Of a stretch of 64,000 bases of DNA, positions 6,821 through 16,602 are shown one piece after another (position 1 is the stretch's first letter; every line of letters begins with the position of its first letter). The position numbers were made by a program, and so were the translations under genes. The stretch covers positions 1,488,001 to 1,552,000 of the forward strand of contig NFUV01000001.1 in NCBI GenBank assembly GCA_002127295.1, read 5' to 3'. A model generated the notes under the pieces. That model saw only the letters and a program-made list of their open reading frames with translations. It searched no databases and had not been told where the DNA came from. This stretch comes from Chitinophagaceae bacterium IBVUCB2. GTDB taxonomy: Bacteria > Bacteroidota > Bacteroidia > Chitinophagales > Chitinophagaceae.

Positions 6821-8101
6821 ATGAAAGCCATAATAGATTGTAATAATTTTTATTGTTCCTGCGAACGGTTATTCAAACCGTACCTCAACAATAAACCTGT
6901 TGTTATACTAAGCAACAATGACGGATGTATTGTATCCAGAAGTAATGAAGCCAAGCAATTGGGAGTGCAGATGGCAGGACCTTATTTTTTAGCGAAGCCG
7001 CTAATAGAGAAACATGATGTTTCTGTTTTCTCTTCCAATTATAATTTATATGGCGACTTAAGCTGGCGGGTAATGGAAACACTGCGGGTAATGCTGGGTA
7101 AAAAAAATGTAGAAGTATACTCGGTGGATGAAGCCTTTTTAGACCTGCACATTTTTCCGGAGAATGAATTACAAAAAATTGCTACAGAAATAAAAGAAAC
7201 GGTAGAGCTCTGGACAGGCATTAAAGTATCAATCGGAGTGGCACCTACTAAAGTGCTGGCGAAAGTGGCCAATCGCTTGTCAAAGAAATATGTGGCGAAA
7301 TATAACGGGGTAATGGTTCTGGGTAATGAAGAAGAAACTAATGCCGCATTGAAACAAACACAAATTGATGATGTGTGGGGAATAGGCCGGCAATATGCTC
7401 AAAAGCTAAAAGAACATTTTTGTATTTACGATGCGTTGCAATTAAGCAAAATGACTGAAGAATTTGGGAAAACTTACCTGGGTGGTGTTGTTGGCAGCCG
7501 CTTACTCCGGGAGTTAAAAGGCATTCCTTCAAAAGATATGGAAGATGAGTTAGTGACGAAGAAAATGATTGCCACCACAAGGATGTTTGGTAGCCCTGTT
7601 GAAGATATTGAATCGATCCGGGAGGCCGTCGCCACGTATACATCAAGGGCAGCAGAAAAATTGCGCAGACAACATAGTGCAGCAAGAGTTATCAGTGTAT
7701 TTGTAGTAGCTAAAGGAGAAGATCACAATGTAGATTTTAGGGGAGCTACCCTTGGCGATTCTGTTACACTCCTCACTGCTACTTCCTTTACTAGTGAATT
7801 AATAAAACCAGCTGTTGCATTAGTAGATAAACTCTTTAAAACCGGGACATCATATAAAAAAGCCGGTGTAATGCTAAGCGGCATTGTACCTGATAATTCC
7901 ATACAGGGAAACTTATTCTTATCAGAAACAAAAAACTGCGAACGAAAACTGATGGATATGATTGACAATGTAAACTTCAGCCAGCGGAATGATGTATTGA
8001 AATTTGCTGCGGCAGGTACTACCAGAAACTGGAAAATGCAACAGAATTTTATCAGCGGCCGTTACACCACACGATGGGATGAATTATTTGAAGTGAGTTG
8101 A
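6821..8101 (+). CDS. umuC: Y-family DNA polymerase UmuC (polymerase V catalytic subunit)
   Basis: A 426-residue translesion polymerase, the usual UmuC length. The N-terminus MKAIIDCNNFYCSCERLF carries the first catalytic Asp, and YSVDEAFLDL near residues 98-107 holds the Asp-Glu catalytic pair. GVAPTKVLAKVANRLSKK and the helix-hairpin segment VWGIGRQYAQKL follow, then a DUF4113-like C-terminus. It forms an operon with the umuD-like gene (24 bp gap). Its stop codon abuts the convergent DUF72 gene with no intergenic space. Confidence 0.93.
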   Translation: MKAIIDCNNFYCSCERLFKPYLNNKPVVILSNNDGCIVSRSNEAKQLGVQMAGPYFLAKPLIEKHDVSVFSSNYNLYGDLSWRVMETLRVMLGKKNVEVYSVDEAFLDLHIFPENELQKIATEIKETVELWTGIKVSIGVAPTKVLAKVANRLSKKYVAKYNGVMVLGNEEETNAALKQTQIDDVWGIGRQYAQKLKEHFCIYDALQLSKMTEEFGKTYLGGVVGSRLLRELKGIPSKDMEDELVTKKMIATTRMFGSPVEDIESIREAVATYTSRAAEKLRRQHSAARVISVFVVAKGEDHNVDFRGATLGDSVTLLTATSFTSELIKPAVALVDKLFKTGTSYKKAGVMLSGIVPDNSIQGNLFLSETKNCERKLMDMIDNVNFSQRNDVLKFAAAGTTRNWKMQQNFISGRYTTRWDELFEVS

Positions 8102-9019
8102 TTAAAATAAAACACTTTGAGGATCGTCATCATTTAAAAAACCAGGTTTTCCTAAATTCAACCCACATTCTTTATTCATCTTATCTACCAAGTAAACAGT
8201 CAGTTCCGGCGAAGTAGCTTCATCATGCATATGCATAAAAAAATAAAGCTCCTCCATTCCTTTATCTAGCCAATGCTTCATTCTTTCTACCCATGCATCA
8301 ATTCGGGTATAATCAGAAGCATGCAAACTATTTCCAACATAGCGGATAAAAGCTTTGGGAAGTGTGAGATGCATATGAGCACAATCTCTTCTGCCTGCAG
8401 TATCGGTAATTACTGCACCGATATTATTAGTTTTTAGAAAGTCAAACATTTCTTCCCGGATGTTTTCTTTAGTAAACCAATCCGGATGACGAACCTCCAA
8501 AAAGAATTGTAAATCGGTAGGCAATGACTTTAAGAAAGTAAACAACTCTTCTTTTCGCTTAGGAGAAAAACTATCGCTTACCTGTACGAAGATTGGTCCC
8601 AGGTGTTCTTTAAAAGCTACGATACCACGGAAAAATTCGTTGGTTACAAATTCTTTGCCTGCTAAACTTCCACGATGTGTAACACCCTGGTACATTTTAG
8701 GACAAAATTTAAAATCCATCCCTTTGGCTTTATCAGCCCACTTAGCTATTGCTGCTTCGCCCCAGATTCTATAATGCGTTGCATTTAACTCAATGGAGTT
8801 GTAATGTTGCACATAGTGTTGTAAAAAATCTTTTTCTTTTGTTTTAGGAGGATATATTTTCCCTACCCATTCTGTTCTTCCCCACTTAGCACAACCTATA
8901 TACACTTTTGCATGCTTTGAAGGTTTGCCTTTTAGTATAGCTTTATTAAATGAGGGTTCGGCTGGCAAGCTGAAATCTACATTGTTTAATTCCCCGTCTG
9001 GAACACGGCCAAACTCCAT
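8102..9019 (-). CDS. DUF72 (YecE-like) protein
   Basis: A 305-residue DUF72 TIM-barrel-like protein. Diagnostic stretches are YIGCAKWGRTEWVGKIYPP, HYNSIELNATHYR, FKFCPKMYQGVTH and LQFFLEVRHPDWF, and a late YFFMHMHDE. The biochemical role of the family is not established. It is adjacent to umuC in convergent orientation and lies 16 bp downstream of the secreted lysine-rich protein gene, so it may be co-transcribed with that gene. Confidence 0.85.
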   Translation of the reverse strand: MEFGRVPDGELNNVDFSLPAEPSFNKAILKGKPSKHAKVYIGCAKWGRTEWVGKIYPPKTKEKDFLQHYVQHYNSIELNATHYRIWGEAAIAKWADKAKGMDFKFCPKMYQGVTHRGSLAGKEFVTNEFFRGIVAFKEHLGPIFVQVSDSFSPKRKEELFTFLKSLPTDLQFFLEVRHPDWFTKENIREEMFDFLKTNNIGAVITDTAGRRDCAHMHLTLPKAFIRYVGNSLHASDYTRIDAWVERMKHWLDKGMEELYFFMHMHDEATSPELTVYLVDKMNKECGLNLGKPGFLNDDDPQSVLF

Positions 9020-9035
9020 CCTATTTTATTATTAA

Positions 9036-9650
9036 TTAATAATTGTATTGCACCTGCTCTCCATCTACATTATAAAAAAGATACTGTGTAGCATTACCTG
9101 CCACTGTTTTGATTCTGAAAATATCTTTGGTAACCTTCGGTGTTTCGATTTTAATCACATCATCCCAACGGGTATCAGGCCGCTTTTTAAAAATATCTTC
9201 TATTTTAACAGGCACATTTGCACGGGGTATTAATGTTCTTGTATCTCTTCTGTCTCCATTGGCATGATAAACAGCCGTTGACCAGTAAAACCCATTCCTA
9301 AATGTTGCTGTCCAATCGCCCCTGTACTTGCTCCAGCTTACAGTTCCGGCATTGGGATAATCCCTGCTAAAGGCCTGCCTTACTTTTGCGGGTTGGTTCT
9401 TGGAAGCTTTGGGTCCCCCACCGCTGTTGCTGGTTCCTTCCCAAATGCCTTTCTCATGCTTTATTTTATCTTCCTTGTCTTTGTCTTTTTCCTTGTTTTT
9501 TTCTTTATCATTTCCAGTAACCTTATCTGTCTTTTCTTTGCTTTTGCTATTATCTGCATTCTTTGCTTTACCATTTCCCTGTGCTATTGAAATATTTGTA
9601 GCTATAGCAAATAGGGCTGTGAGTATAATAATTTTTTTCATAGTTTTCAT
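9036..9650 (-). CDS. Secreted lysine-rich protein with PepSY-like C-terminal domain
   Basis: A 204-residue protein of unknown function. A Sec signal peptide (about 1-23, ending SIAQG) is followed by a low-complexity Lys/Glu/Asp linker at about 26-68 (KEKDKDKEDKIK). The C-terminal part from about 85 has the pattern of PepSY-like/BLIP-fold domains common in Bacteroidota: PAKVRQAFSRDYPNAGTVSW, then DWTATFRNGFYWSTAVYHANG. Export to the periplasm or surface is likely. A TAGCTTTG -7 element sits 11 bp before the ATG. Confidence 0.65.
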   Translation of the reverse strand: MKTMKKIIILTALFAIATNISIAQGNGKAKNADNSKSKEKTDKVTGNDKEKNKEKDKDKEDKIKHEKGIWEGTSNSGGGPKASKNQPAKVRQAFSRDYPNAGTVSWSKYRGDWTATFRNGFYWSTAVYHANGDRRDTRTLIPRANVPVKIEDIFKKRPDTRWDDVIKIETPKVTKDIFRIKTVAGNATQYLFYNVDGEQVQYNY

Positions 9651-9660
9651 TTTTGCTTTT

Positions 9661-9668
9661 CAAAGCTA
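9661..9668 (-). promoter_or_regulatory. -7 promoter element for the PepSY-like secreted protein gene
   Basis: TAGCTTTG on the minus strand matches TAnnTTTG. The expected start near 9655 leaves a leader of about 5 nt before the ATG at 9650. Confidence 0.4.
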
Positions 9669-9699
9669 CTGATAATAGTTAAATGTGTAAATTAGACGC

Positions 9700-11256
9700 A
9701 TGAGGACTGCTTTTAAATTAGTATGGTTGCTCTTGTTTGTAAATAACACCCTTTTTGCTCAACAAAAGCCCAATATAATTTATATTATGAGCGATGATCA
9801 TGATAATGATGCTATCAGTGCTTATAACAAACAATTTATTAAAACACCCCATATTGACAGAATTGCCAAAGAGGGAGTAAAATTCAACAAAGCTTTTGTC
9901 GGCAATTCTATTTGTTCTCCTGCAAGAGCTACTTTACTTACAGGACAACACTCACATAAAAATGGTGTGAAAGATAATTTTACCCGGTTTGACTCTTCCA
10001 AAACAACTATTGCGCATTTACTCGGGCAAACTGGTTATCAAACAGCATTAATTGGAAAATGGCATTTACATTCTTATCCCAAAGGATTTGATTATTGGAG
10101 AATATTGCCTGGTATGGGTCAATACTTTGATACAAGGATGATCACTATGAATGGAGATACGATTGTTGAAAAGGGTTATTCGGCTGACGCATTAACAAAC
10201 GATGCCCTCAACTGGCTGGATAGCCGGGATAACAATAAACCATTTGCTCTTTTCTTTCACCACAAAGCACCGCACCGAAATTTTGTGCCAGCTTTAAAAT
10301 ACCTGGAAGAATTCCATAGCAAAAAATTTCCGGAACCTGCTTCATTGTTTACAGATAGTACAGGTCGTGGCAGCGCCTGGAAAAGGCAAACCATGAGTAT
10401 ATTGTTAGATATGCGTTTATGCGGCGACCTGAAAGTAGATCCGAAATACATACTGGATATTCCCGAATTAAAGCCAGATGCCAATGATATTGCAACCTAT
10501 AATGCAATCATGAGAAGAATGCCTGAATCAGAAAGAAAAAGATTTGAAGAAATATATGCAGTAAGAGGAAAGATACTCCGTGATAAAAAACCTCGAGGCA
10601 AAGAATTACTGAAATATAAATACCAATGGTATATGCAGGATTACCTGGCTTGTATTGCTTCTATTGATGAAAGTGTAGGAAAGGTTTTACAATATCTTGA
10701 TGACAATAAGTTAGCCAGCAACACGGCTGTTATTTATACAAGTGACCAGGGTTTTTATCTTGGTGAAAATGGTTGGTTTGATAAACGCTTTGCGTATGAT
10801 GTTTCAATGGGCACTCCCTTACTAATGAAATGGCCGGGACATATAAAACCCGGTACTGTTACAAACACAATGGTTCAAAACATTGACTACGCTCCAACCC
10901 TTCTTGATATTGCAGGTGCTAAAGTTCCTGATTGGATGCACGGAGTAAGCTTTAAAAAAATAGCAACAGGCCAACAAAAAACATTGTCACGAAAATATCT
11001 TTACTACCATTATTACGAATACAGTAAAGACCATACCGTATTACCCCATCTTGCTATAAGAGGCGATCGATACAAGCTTATTTATTTTTATGAAGTAAAT
11101 GAATGGGAACTGTATGATTTGCTGAAAGACCCCGCTGAACAAAAGAATCTAATTAATCTTGCTGCACAGCAAACCACCATCAGGCAATTAAAATTGGAAT
11201 TACTAAAACTGAGAGATCAGTATGATGACCATGAAAAAGCAGGTGAGTTAAACTAA
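9700..11256 (+). CDS. Secreted type I sulfatase (Cys-type formylglycine enzyme)
   Basis: A 518-residue sulfatase. A signal peptide ends near residue 20 (NNTLFAQ). The sulfatase core begins PNIIYIMSDDHDNDA with metal-binding Asp32/Asp33. The modification motif CSPARATLLTG (Cys72) is the CxPxR sequence in which Cys becomes formylglycine. IGKWHLH and TSDQGFYLGENGWFDKR are further active-site segments. Overall similarity is to N-acetylglucosamine-6-sulfatase-like enzymes that act on sulfated glycans, but the substrate is not deducible. No maturation enzyme is encoded in the window. It is divergent from the gene at 9036 and ends 2 bp from the convergent amidase gene. Confidence 0.9.
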   Translation: MRTAFKLVWLLLFVNNTLFAQQKPNIIYIMSDDHDNDAISAYNKQFIKTPHIDRIAKEGVKFNKAFVGNSICSPARATLLTGQHSHKNGVKDNFTRFDSSKTTIAHLLGQTGYQTALIGKWHLHSYPKGFDYWRILPGMGQYFDTRMITMNGDTIVEKGYSADALTNDALNWLDSRDNNKPFALFFHHKAPHRNFVPALKYLEEFHSKKFPEPASLFTDSTGRGSAWKRQTMSILLDMRLCGDLKVDPKYILDIPELKPDANDIATYNAIMRRMPESERKRFEEIYAVRGKILRDKKPRGKELLKYKYQWYMQDYLACIASIDESVGKVLQYLDDNKLASNTAVIYTSDQGFYLGENGWFDKRFAYDVSMGTPLLMKWPGHIKPGTVTNTMVQNIDYAPTLLDIAGAKVPDWMHGVSFKKIATGQQKTLSRKYLYYHYYEYSKDHTVLPHLAIRGDRYKLIYFYEVNEWELYDLLKDPAEQKNLINLAAQQTTIRQLKLELLKLRDQYDDHEKAGELN

Positions 11257-11258
11257 TC

Positions 11259-12077
11259 TCACTGGTATTTTTTGCTGAGTTGATACAACACTTTCAATTG
11301 TTCATTACTCAATCCTCTTGTAGTATCCTGCAGCCAATGTCTTTTAAAACCGACAATCGCTGCTGTAGTATCTTTAATATCAAAACCAACAACCCGTAAT
11401 GCCTGCAAATGATTAAAGCCGGCAGGCAGTGTAATATTCGTAGCATCATCATACCAATTACCAAACCCCTTTTCTGCTAATGATTTCCAGTTGAACCGCC
11501 AGTTAGGATCGTTCTTTCTTGTTGGAGCAATATCGCCATGCCCAATAAAATTAGAAGTAGGAATGCTATAAGCTTTCTTTAGTCTATCCAGTAGTATAAC
11601 CAGGCTTTTCATTTGGGGCTCTGCAAAAGGTTCAAAACCGTTATTATCTAATTCAATCCCGATACTGGAAGAATTTAAGTCTGTAGTGTTTCCCCATTTG
11701 CTTACCCCGGCATGATGTGCCCGCAACAAATCATTCAGCATGTGATGCACTGTTCCATCCTCACAAATAACATAGTGTGCACTTACCTGTGTACGTGGCA
11801 GCGTAAATGTTTTTAATGTTTGCTCGCAACTATTCTGTGCCGTATGATGTATGATTACAAAATTGGGGCGGCGCATAGATAGATTAGTAGTACCCACCCA
11901 TTCTTCAGCATAAGGTAGTCCTGCAGAATCTTTTATTGGATATTCTTTCAATAATTCTGCATATCCCTTTATCTGTTTTTTATATGATTTATTAGTAGCG
12001 GCATATTTCCCCTGTGAACAACTATAAATAATTGTAGCCAATGCAAAAGTACTGAACACAACAAAAAGATTCTTCAT
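11259..12077 (-). CDS. N-acetylmuramoyl-L-alanine amidase (Amidase_2/AmpD-like), lipoprotein
   Basis: A 272-residue peptidoglycan amidase with lipoprotein signal (TIIYSCSQG, Cys20). The Amidase_2 domain starts NFVIIHHTAQNS, giving the first zinc His. SAHYVICEDGTVHHM and LRAHHAGVSKWG follow, then SSIGIELDNNG and FIGHGDIAPTRKNDPNWRFNW, which supplies the remaining zinc ligands and the catalytic-region Lys/Asp. It cleaves the bond between MurNAc and L-Ala in wall fragments, probably in the periplasm. It could feed the sugar salvage pair at 20093-22336, though it is not linked to it. Confidence 0.88.
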   Translation of the reverse strand: MKNLFVVFSTFALATIIYSCSQGKYAATNKSYKKQIKGYAELLKEYPIKDSAGLPYAEEWVGTTNLSMRRPNFVIIHHTAQNSCEQTLKTFTLPRTQVSAHYVICEDGTVHHMLNDLLRAHHAGVSKWGNTTDLNSSSIGIELDNNGFEPFAEPQMKSLVILLDRLKKAYSIPTSNFIGHGDIAPTRKNDPNWRFNWKSLAEKGFGNWYDDATNITLPAGFNHLQALRVVGFDIKDTTAAIVGFKRHWLQDTTRGLSNEQLKVLYQLSKKYQ

Positions 12078-12120
12078 GTATGGGTAATTGATGAAATGCT
12101 AAAGTAATAAAGAAATTTTT

Positions 12121-13338
12121 CTACCGGCTTTTCGGTTTGCCCTTGTAAAATTTTCGTTGCGGGTTCCTGTTGCCGCCCGTACGGTGACGTGGGCTATATT
12201 GTGGTGCCGCACCAAACTCTTTTGGCACTTCTGCTTTTTCTACCTCTTTTTCCAGCAGTTGTTCAATTGCTGCAAATTTATTTTGCTCTTTTTCGCCTAT
12301 CAATGTAAATGCTGCTCCATCCGCTTCAGCCCTGGCGGTACGGCCAATACGATGAACATAATCTTCACCATCCGCCGGAACATCGTAATTAATTACCAGG
12401 TCAATAGTATCAATATCAATACCCCGGCTTAAAATATCCGTTGCCACCAATACCGGTATGCGGCCAGCTGTAAAAGCACTTAATACACTTTCTCTTTCAT
12501 TCTGCTCGAGGTCACTATGTATTTCTGCGATTGTAAATCCGCCGTGTTTTAGTTCTCTCGTTAATTGTTTTACTGTTTGCTTTCGGCTGCAAAAAATCAA
12601 TGCATTTTTATAGGGGGTTTCTTTCAGGAGTTTTTTAATGAGGGGCAGTTTCTGTGGCTCATAGACCACATATGCTTTTTGTATAATTTTTTCCGGTGGT
12701 TTTGAAATGGCGATATTTATTTCTACCGGCTCATGCAAAATCTTTTTTGCCAACTGCCTTATTTTTTGCGGCATCGTAGCGGAGAATAATAAATTCTGCC
12801 GCTTAGCAGGCAATGTCAGTAATATTTTATTAATGTCATCCTGGAAACCCATGTCCAGCATTCGGTCTGCTTCATCGAGTACTAAATATTGAAGGCCCTT
12901 CATATTTACATAACCCATATTAAGATGGGCAATCATTCTGCCGGGAGTACAAACTATAATATCGGCTCCCATTTGCAAAGCCTTTTTCTCAGCTACAAAA
13001 CTTTGTGCATCATTACCACCATAAATCGCTATCGAACTAAGATGAGAAAAATATGATAATCCTTCCATGTGTTGTGAGATCTGTATTGCCAGTTCACGGG
13101 TAGGAACGATGATCAAAGCGCCAACTTTTCCATCCACATGATTAGTAAGTAAGCCATTCATTACGGGCAATAAAAAAGCTGCAGTTTTTCCGGTGCCGGT
13201 TTGTGCGGAAGCGATCACATCTTTGCCAGCCATAATTGGCGGTATTACCTGTTCCTGTACGGGGGTGGCATTTTCATAATTAGATGCTTCGATGCCCTCC
13301 AGTAAATTGGGGTGAAAATTAAACTCTGTAAAACGCAA
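12121..13338 (-). CDS. rhlE: DEAD-box RNA helicase (RhlE-like)
   Basis: A 405-residue ATP-dependent RNA helicase with all core motifs in order: Q motif (TPVQEQVIPP), motif I SAQTGTGKT (Lys51), PTRELA, TPGR, motif II DEAD, motif III SAT, and C-terminal ATDILSRGIDID and HRIGRTAR. A short basic tail (RHRTGGNRNPQRKFYKGKPKSR region) is typical of the RhlE/CsdA-like group, which remodels ribosomal or structured RNA. The gene stands alone; a TACCTTCG -7-like element lies 23 bp upstream. Confidence 0.92.
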   Translation of the reverse strand: MRFTEFNFHPNLLEGIEASNYENATPVQEQVIPPIMAGKDVIASAQTGTGKTAAFLLPVMNGLLTNHVDGKVGALIIVPTRELAIQISQHMEGLSYFSHLSSIAIYGGNDAQSFVAEKKALQMGADIIVCTPGRMIAHLNMGYVNMKGLQYLVLDEADRMLDMGFQDDINKILLTLPAKRQNLLFSATMPQKIRQLAKKILHEPVEINIAISKPPEKIIQKAYVVYEPQKLPLIKKLLKETPYKNALIFCSRKQTVKQLTRELKHGGFTIAEIHSDLEQNERESVLSAFTAGRIPVLVATDILSRGIDIDTIDLVINYDVPADGEDYVHRIGRTARAEADGAAFTLIGEKEQNKFAAIEQLLEKEVEKAEVPKEFGAAPQYSPRHRTGGNRNPQRKFYKGKPKSR

Positions 13339-13360
13339 TTCAAATATTTTTAGACAGTGG

Positions 13361-13368
13361 CGAAGGTA
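13361..13368 (-). promoter_or_regulatory. -7 promoter element for the RNA helicase gene
   Basis: TACCTTCG on the minus strand fits TAnnTTNG. The predicted start is about 13355, giving a leader of about 17 nt. Confidence 0.35.
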
Positions 13369-13462
13369 GTTGAATTTGGGTGGAAGTTTCTTTCACAGTT
13401 TTTTAGAGTATATGCTGCAATAATTTAGGCCAGACATCGTAATTAGGTTTACCACCACATTT

Positions 13463-14116
13463 ATGCAAATGGCTATATTATTTACTGCAATAATATCTTC
13501 CCTGGTTATATCGTTTACGCCAGTTAACAAATCGATTGAAGCAGCAGCTCCACCATCTCCGCTTGCAGATTATTCCACAGAGTGGAATGATACAAAGTAT
13601 TTTAAATGCAATACAGCTGCCAATGCCAATTATATGACAGCTGAAGAAAAAAAGGTTATTTATATATTAAATATGGCAAGGATGAATCCTCCTCTTTTTG
13701 CAAAAACAGTAGTGAATCAATATCCCGATAAAAGCAAGTGGTCTATAAACCGTAATTCCCGATACTTTATCTCATTGATGGATACTCTGCAAAAATTGAA
13801 ACCTATAAAACTATTATACCCTGATTCGCTTTGTTATAAAAGTGCTTTTTGCCATGCGGTAACTACGGGCAAGAATGGTTCCGTTACACATGAACGGGTT
13901 ACAGACAAATGTAAAAAAGAGGAATATTTTAATGGCGAATGTTGCCATTATGGAAATAATACAGCAATAGATATTTTGCTTTCTTTACTAATAGATGAAA
14001 ATGTGCCATCGCTGGGACATCGCTATGTTTGTTTGGGCAATTACAACAAACTAGGAGTTTCTATTCAACCACATATTGCATATAAAAATACAGCAGTGCT
14101 TGATTTTAAATATTAA
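13463..14116 (+). CDS. Secreted CAP-domain (SCP/PR1-like) protein
   Basis: A 217-residue protein with an N-terminal hydrophobic segment and a CAP-like core: VIYILNMARMNPPLFAKTVV resembles CAP helix 1, and GHRYVCLGNYNKLGVSI matches the conserved GHR...GVG end of the family. It has several cysteines (for example GECCH), suggesting an oxidising extracytoplasmic location. CAP proteins have varied extracellular roles; none can be assigned. It ends directly against the convergent gene at 14117. Confidence 0.65.
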   Translation: MQMAILFTAIISSLVISFTPVNKSIEAAAPPSPLADYSTEWNDTKYFKCNTAANANYMTAEEKKVIYILNMARMNPPLFAKTVVNQYPDKSKWSINRNSRYFISLMDTLQKLKPIKLLYPDSLCYKSAFCHAVTTGKNGSVTHERVTDKCKKEEYFNGECCHYGNNTAIDILLSLLIDENVPSLGHRYVCLGNYNKLGVSIQPHIAYKNTAVLDFKY

Positions 14117-16522
14117 CTATTCCATGATTTGTTCTATGCGAACCAGCTGGCCATCTTTTGTCATGCCTTCTATAATAACACGAAAAGCTTTTGCCACATC
14201 GCTATTATAAAATGTAAGCTTTACCTTATTCTTTACGGCTGTCGTAACAACCTGTGGATTCCAATATAATGTAGTCCGAAGATCTTTTAGTTGACTGGCA
14301 GGTGTAAAGCTGCTATAAACAGGAGAATAGAATTGGCGGATCATGGAATACCCATTGACACTACTGTTTGCCAAACCTTTACCCGGTGTATTTTGTATAT
14401 CATTTCCACGTCTTGTATAAACTGCAATGGCTCCTGCCCCGCCACCAGCGCCTCCATAGAAAGGCGGACGAAATACTTTTATATAGGCAACATCACTTAC
14501 ACTTATTGAGCTAAGAAAATCAGCTTGTGCTGGCACTTCATCTAAGTACAATAATGGTGTACCACCCCGCCATTGTATGGAAGGTGTTTGACCAGCCATA
14601 GTAATATTTAATCCCGGCACTTTACTTTGCAAATAAGTAAAAATATTTTGCGCAATACCAGCTAATTTATCATTCACCAAATCAAATTGATAACCATCAC
14701 TACCCCCAAAAAGGCCAGATGTATATTTCTCATCAAGTATCTGAATAGGTGTTTTCGTTTTTGCTTTTAGCGTAACGTTTTCCAATGTTTTTCCTTCAAA
14801 TTGTGCTAACAGTCTTGTCATTTCATCAGACAATTGAAAATGCCGTGCATTACCAGTAGTATCTCCAACCTGGTTATAAAAAGAACCAACAGCAGGAATC
14901 CGATTCTTATATGCCGGTAATCGGCTTTCCATGAATTTTACTGTTGCATCTTTTATTCCTTTTGAAAGCTGGTAGTAAACATTGGCTGTATCAAAAAAAA
15001 TGGTAGAAGGATCCCCGAAAGTACCATTTGGTTCAACAGGAGTGAATATCATTTTATTGCCTTCACCACCTGTTTTCTGACTAAGCACAATAATAATATG
15101 GGGTTTATCTCTTAACTGACCTGGGGTAACTCCATAAATTTTTCCTGATAAAGAGAGATATGCTGTGTCTCTCTCAAAACTTATAACCGGTAGTTTACCT
15201 TTTACAACATCCTCCCATTTAAAACGACGCCAACCATGGGTGAGCATTACTAAATCCAAATGCTGATCTCTTTTATCATTAGAAGAATTGAAATAATATG
15301 TTGGGTTGTAAACCTGTCCCTTTATTTCGCTGGTTAACAAAAGATGCGAAATGATGCTATTACTACTATCTGTATCTATTGCTGCGTCTGTTACAGCTAC
15401 AGAGAAGTTAGCATATAAACTATCTGCCACTGTAATTTCGATTTCATTTCGGGCCCTTTTATTTAAACCCCAATGCTGGACAGTCATTTCAGCATTAAAG
15501 CGATATTCACCATTATCAATATAAGTAATCCGTTCCGCTAATGGTTTCCATTTTTCATCAAACACCGTAATAGTTAAAATACCAGATGGAAGATCCGTAA
15601 CCGGGATTGCTCCTTGCGCATTCCCTTTCGAAATATCTTTTGTTACTTTAAATGCCTGGTATTGATTCATCGTGCCAATCACATTCACTTTACCGATCTT
15701 TTCTGCAATGGATGGATCTGCATATATGACAAAGTTTCTTCTGCCAGTAGATAAAGAAACTTGTAAAGTAACTCCTTCAGATTTTACTTCTGGTAATGAT
15801 GTTGAGTATTCAACTCCTATTTCATCCTTCCATTTTGCAATAAACTTTTCTCCTGGTTTAGGCAGGAGAAAGAAAAACCCCATGCCATCATGCAAAACCC
15901 GAAGACTATCCATGGTTTTGCCTTCCGCATTTTTTATCACCCCTTTTACTTTTACAGGCTTTCCAAATTGATTAACTGCTTTAAAAGCAACTTTATTACT
16001 GACGCCTTCCACCATTTCTCCCCCCTCTGGAAAGAAAGTAATAGTTGGAGGAACATTTTTTACAGCAGGAGTGGTTATTGGCTTATTTGAAATAATGCGA
16101 ATATCTTTTTCATAAATAAAAGCAGAATCAAAGTTCAGCATCCATTTTGTGTATGCTTTTACATGAATATAACTGCCTTTGTAATCTGCAGGAATATCAT
16201 ACTGTCCGTTAGTGGTAGCTGCCTGCATTGGACTTACAGTGTGATGTAAAAGATTTCCTTTATCATCCGTCCAGTCAACATAGAAATTTTTACTGGCAAA
16301 TGCGGGGTAGGTTCCTTCCATCAGGTAAGCCTTAAACCAAATTGTTTCGCCGGGAGCATAGCTGGATTTATCGTAGTGCAGGTACGTACGTTCCTGTGCA
16401 AATTCACTACCATATTTATAAATTGTGGAGTCAATGTTCTGCCCAAAGGAAGGAATGCCAGAGAGAAGGAGAATATAAAACGTAACTATATTTTTACTCA
16501 TTGCAGACTTCATTTTTAACAT
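14117..16522 (-). CDS. MG2-domain protein with a TonB-receptor plug domain, no beta-barrel
   Basis: An 801-residue exported protein (signal peptide ending SFGQ). An MG2/macroglobulin-like domain comes first (YLHYDKSSYAPGETIWFKAY, about 48-67), then further beta-sandwich repeats. A plug-like domain near 600-710 ends with SVSDVAYIKVFRPPFYGGAG and GAIAVYTRRG. No barrel follows the plug, so it is not a transporter by itself. Such proteins are common in Bacteroidota and usually annotated as TonB-dependent receptor plug proteins of unknown role. Alternative starts at the second and third Met are possible. Confidence 0.75.
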   Translation of the reverse strand: MLKMKSAMSKNIVTFYILLLSGIPSFGQNIDSTIYKYGSEFAQERTYLHYDKSSYAPGETIWFKAYLMEGTYPAFASKNFYVDWTDDKGNLLHHTVSPMQAATTNGQYDIPADYKGSYIHVKAYTKWMLNFDSAFIYEKDIRIISNKPITTPAVKNVPPTITFFPEGGEMVEGVSNKVAFKAVNQFGKPVKVKGVIKNAEGKTMDSLRVLHDGMGFFFLLPKPGEKFIAKWKDEIGVEYSTSLPEVKSEGVTLQVSLSTGRRNFVIYADPSIAEKIGKVNVIGTMNQYQAFKVTKDISKGNAQGAIPVTDLPSGILTITVFDEKWKPLAERITYIDNGEYRFNAEMTVQHWGLNKRARNEIEITVADSLYANFSVAVTDAAIDTDSSNSIISHLLLTSEIKGQVYNPTYYFNSSNDKRDQHLDLVMLTHGWRRFKWEDVVKGKLPVISFERDTAYLSLSGKIYGVTPGQLRDKPHIIIVLSQKTGGEGNKMIFTPVEPNGTFGDPSTIFFDTANVYYQLSKGIKDATVKFMESRLPAYKNRIPAVGSFYNQVGDTTGNARHFQLSDEMTRLLAQFEGKTLENVTLKAKTKTPIQILDEKYTSGLFGGSDGYQFDLVNDKLAGIAQNIFTYLQSKVPGLNITMAGQTPSIQWRGGTPLLYLDEVPAQADFLSSISVSDVAYIKVFRPPFYGGAGGGAGAIAVYTRRGNDIQNTPGKGLANSSVNGYSMIRQFYSPVYSSFTPASQLKDLRTTLYWNPQVVTTAVKNKVKLTFYNSDVAKAFRVIIEGMTKDGQLVRIEQIME

Positions 16523-16602
16523 AGAAACAGAACCTGCAAATTAAGGTATAATGAAACTGCTACAAAACCCTTAACAGTTTAGCAACAAATTTCAATTAGT
16601 CA

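Noticed and set aside
9400-9672. 90-codon plus-strand ORF opposite the PepSY-like secreted protein gene
   Set aside because: Its hydrophobic composition (Phe/Leu/Ser) is the complement of the Lys/Glu-rich linker of the real gene, not a separate membrane protein.
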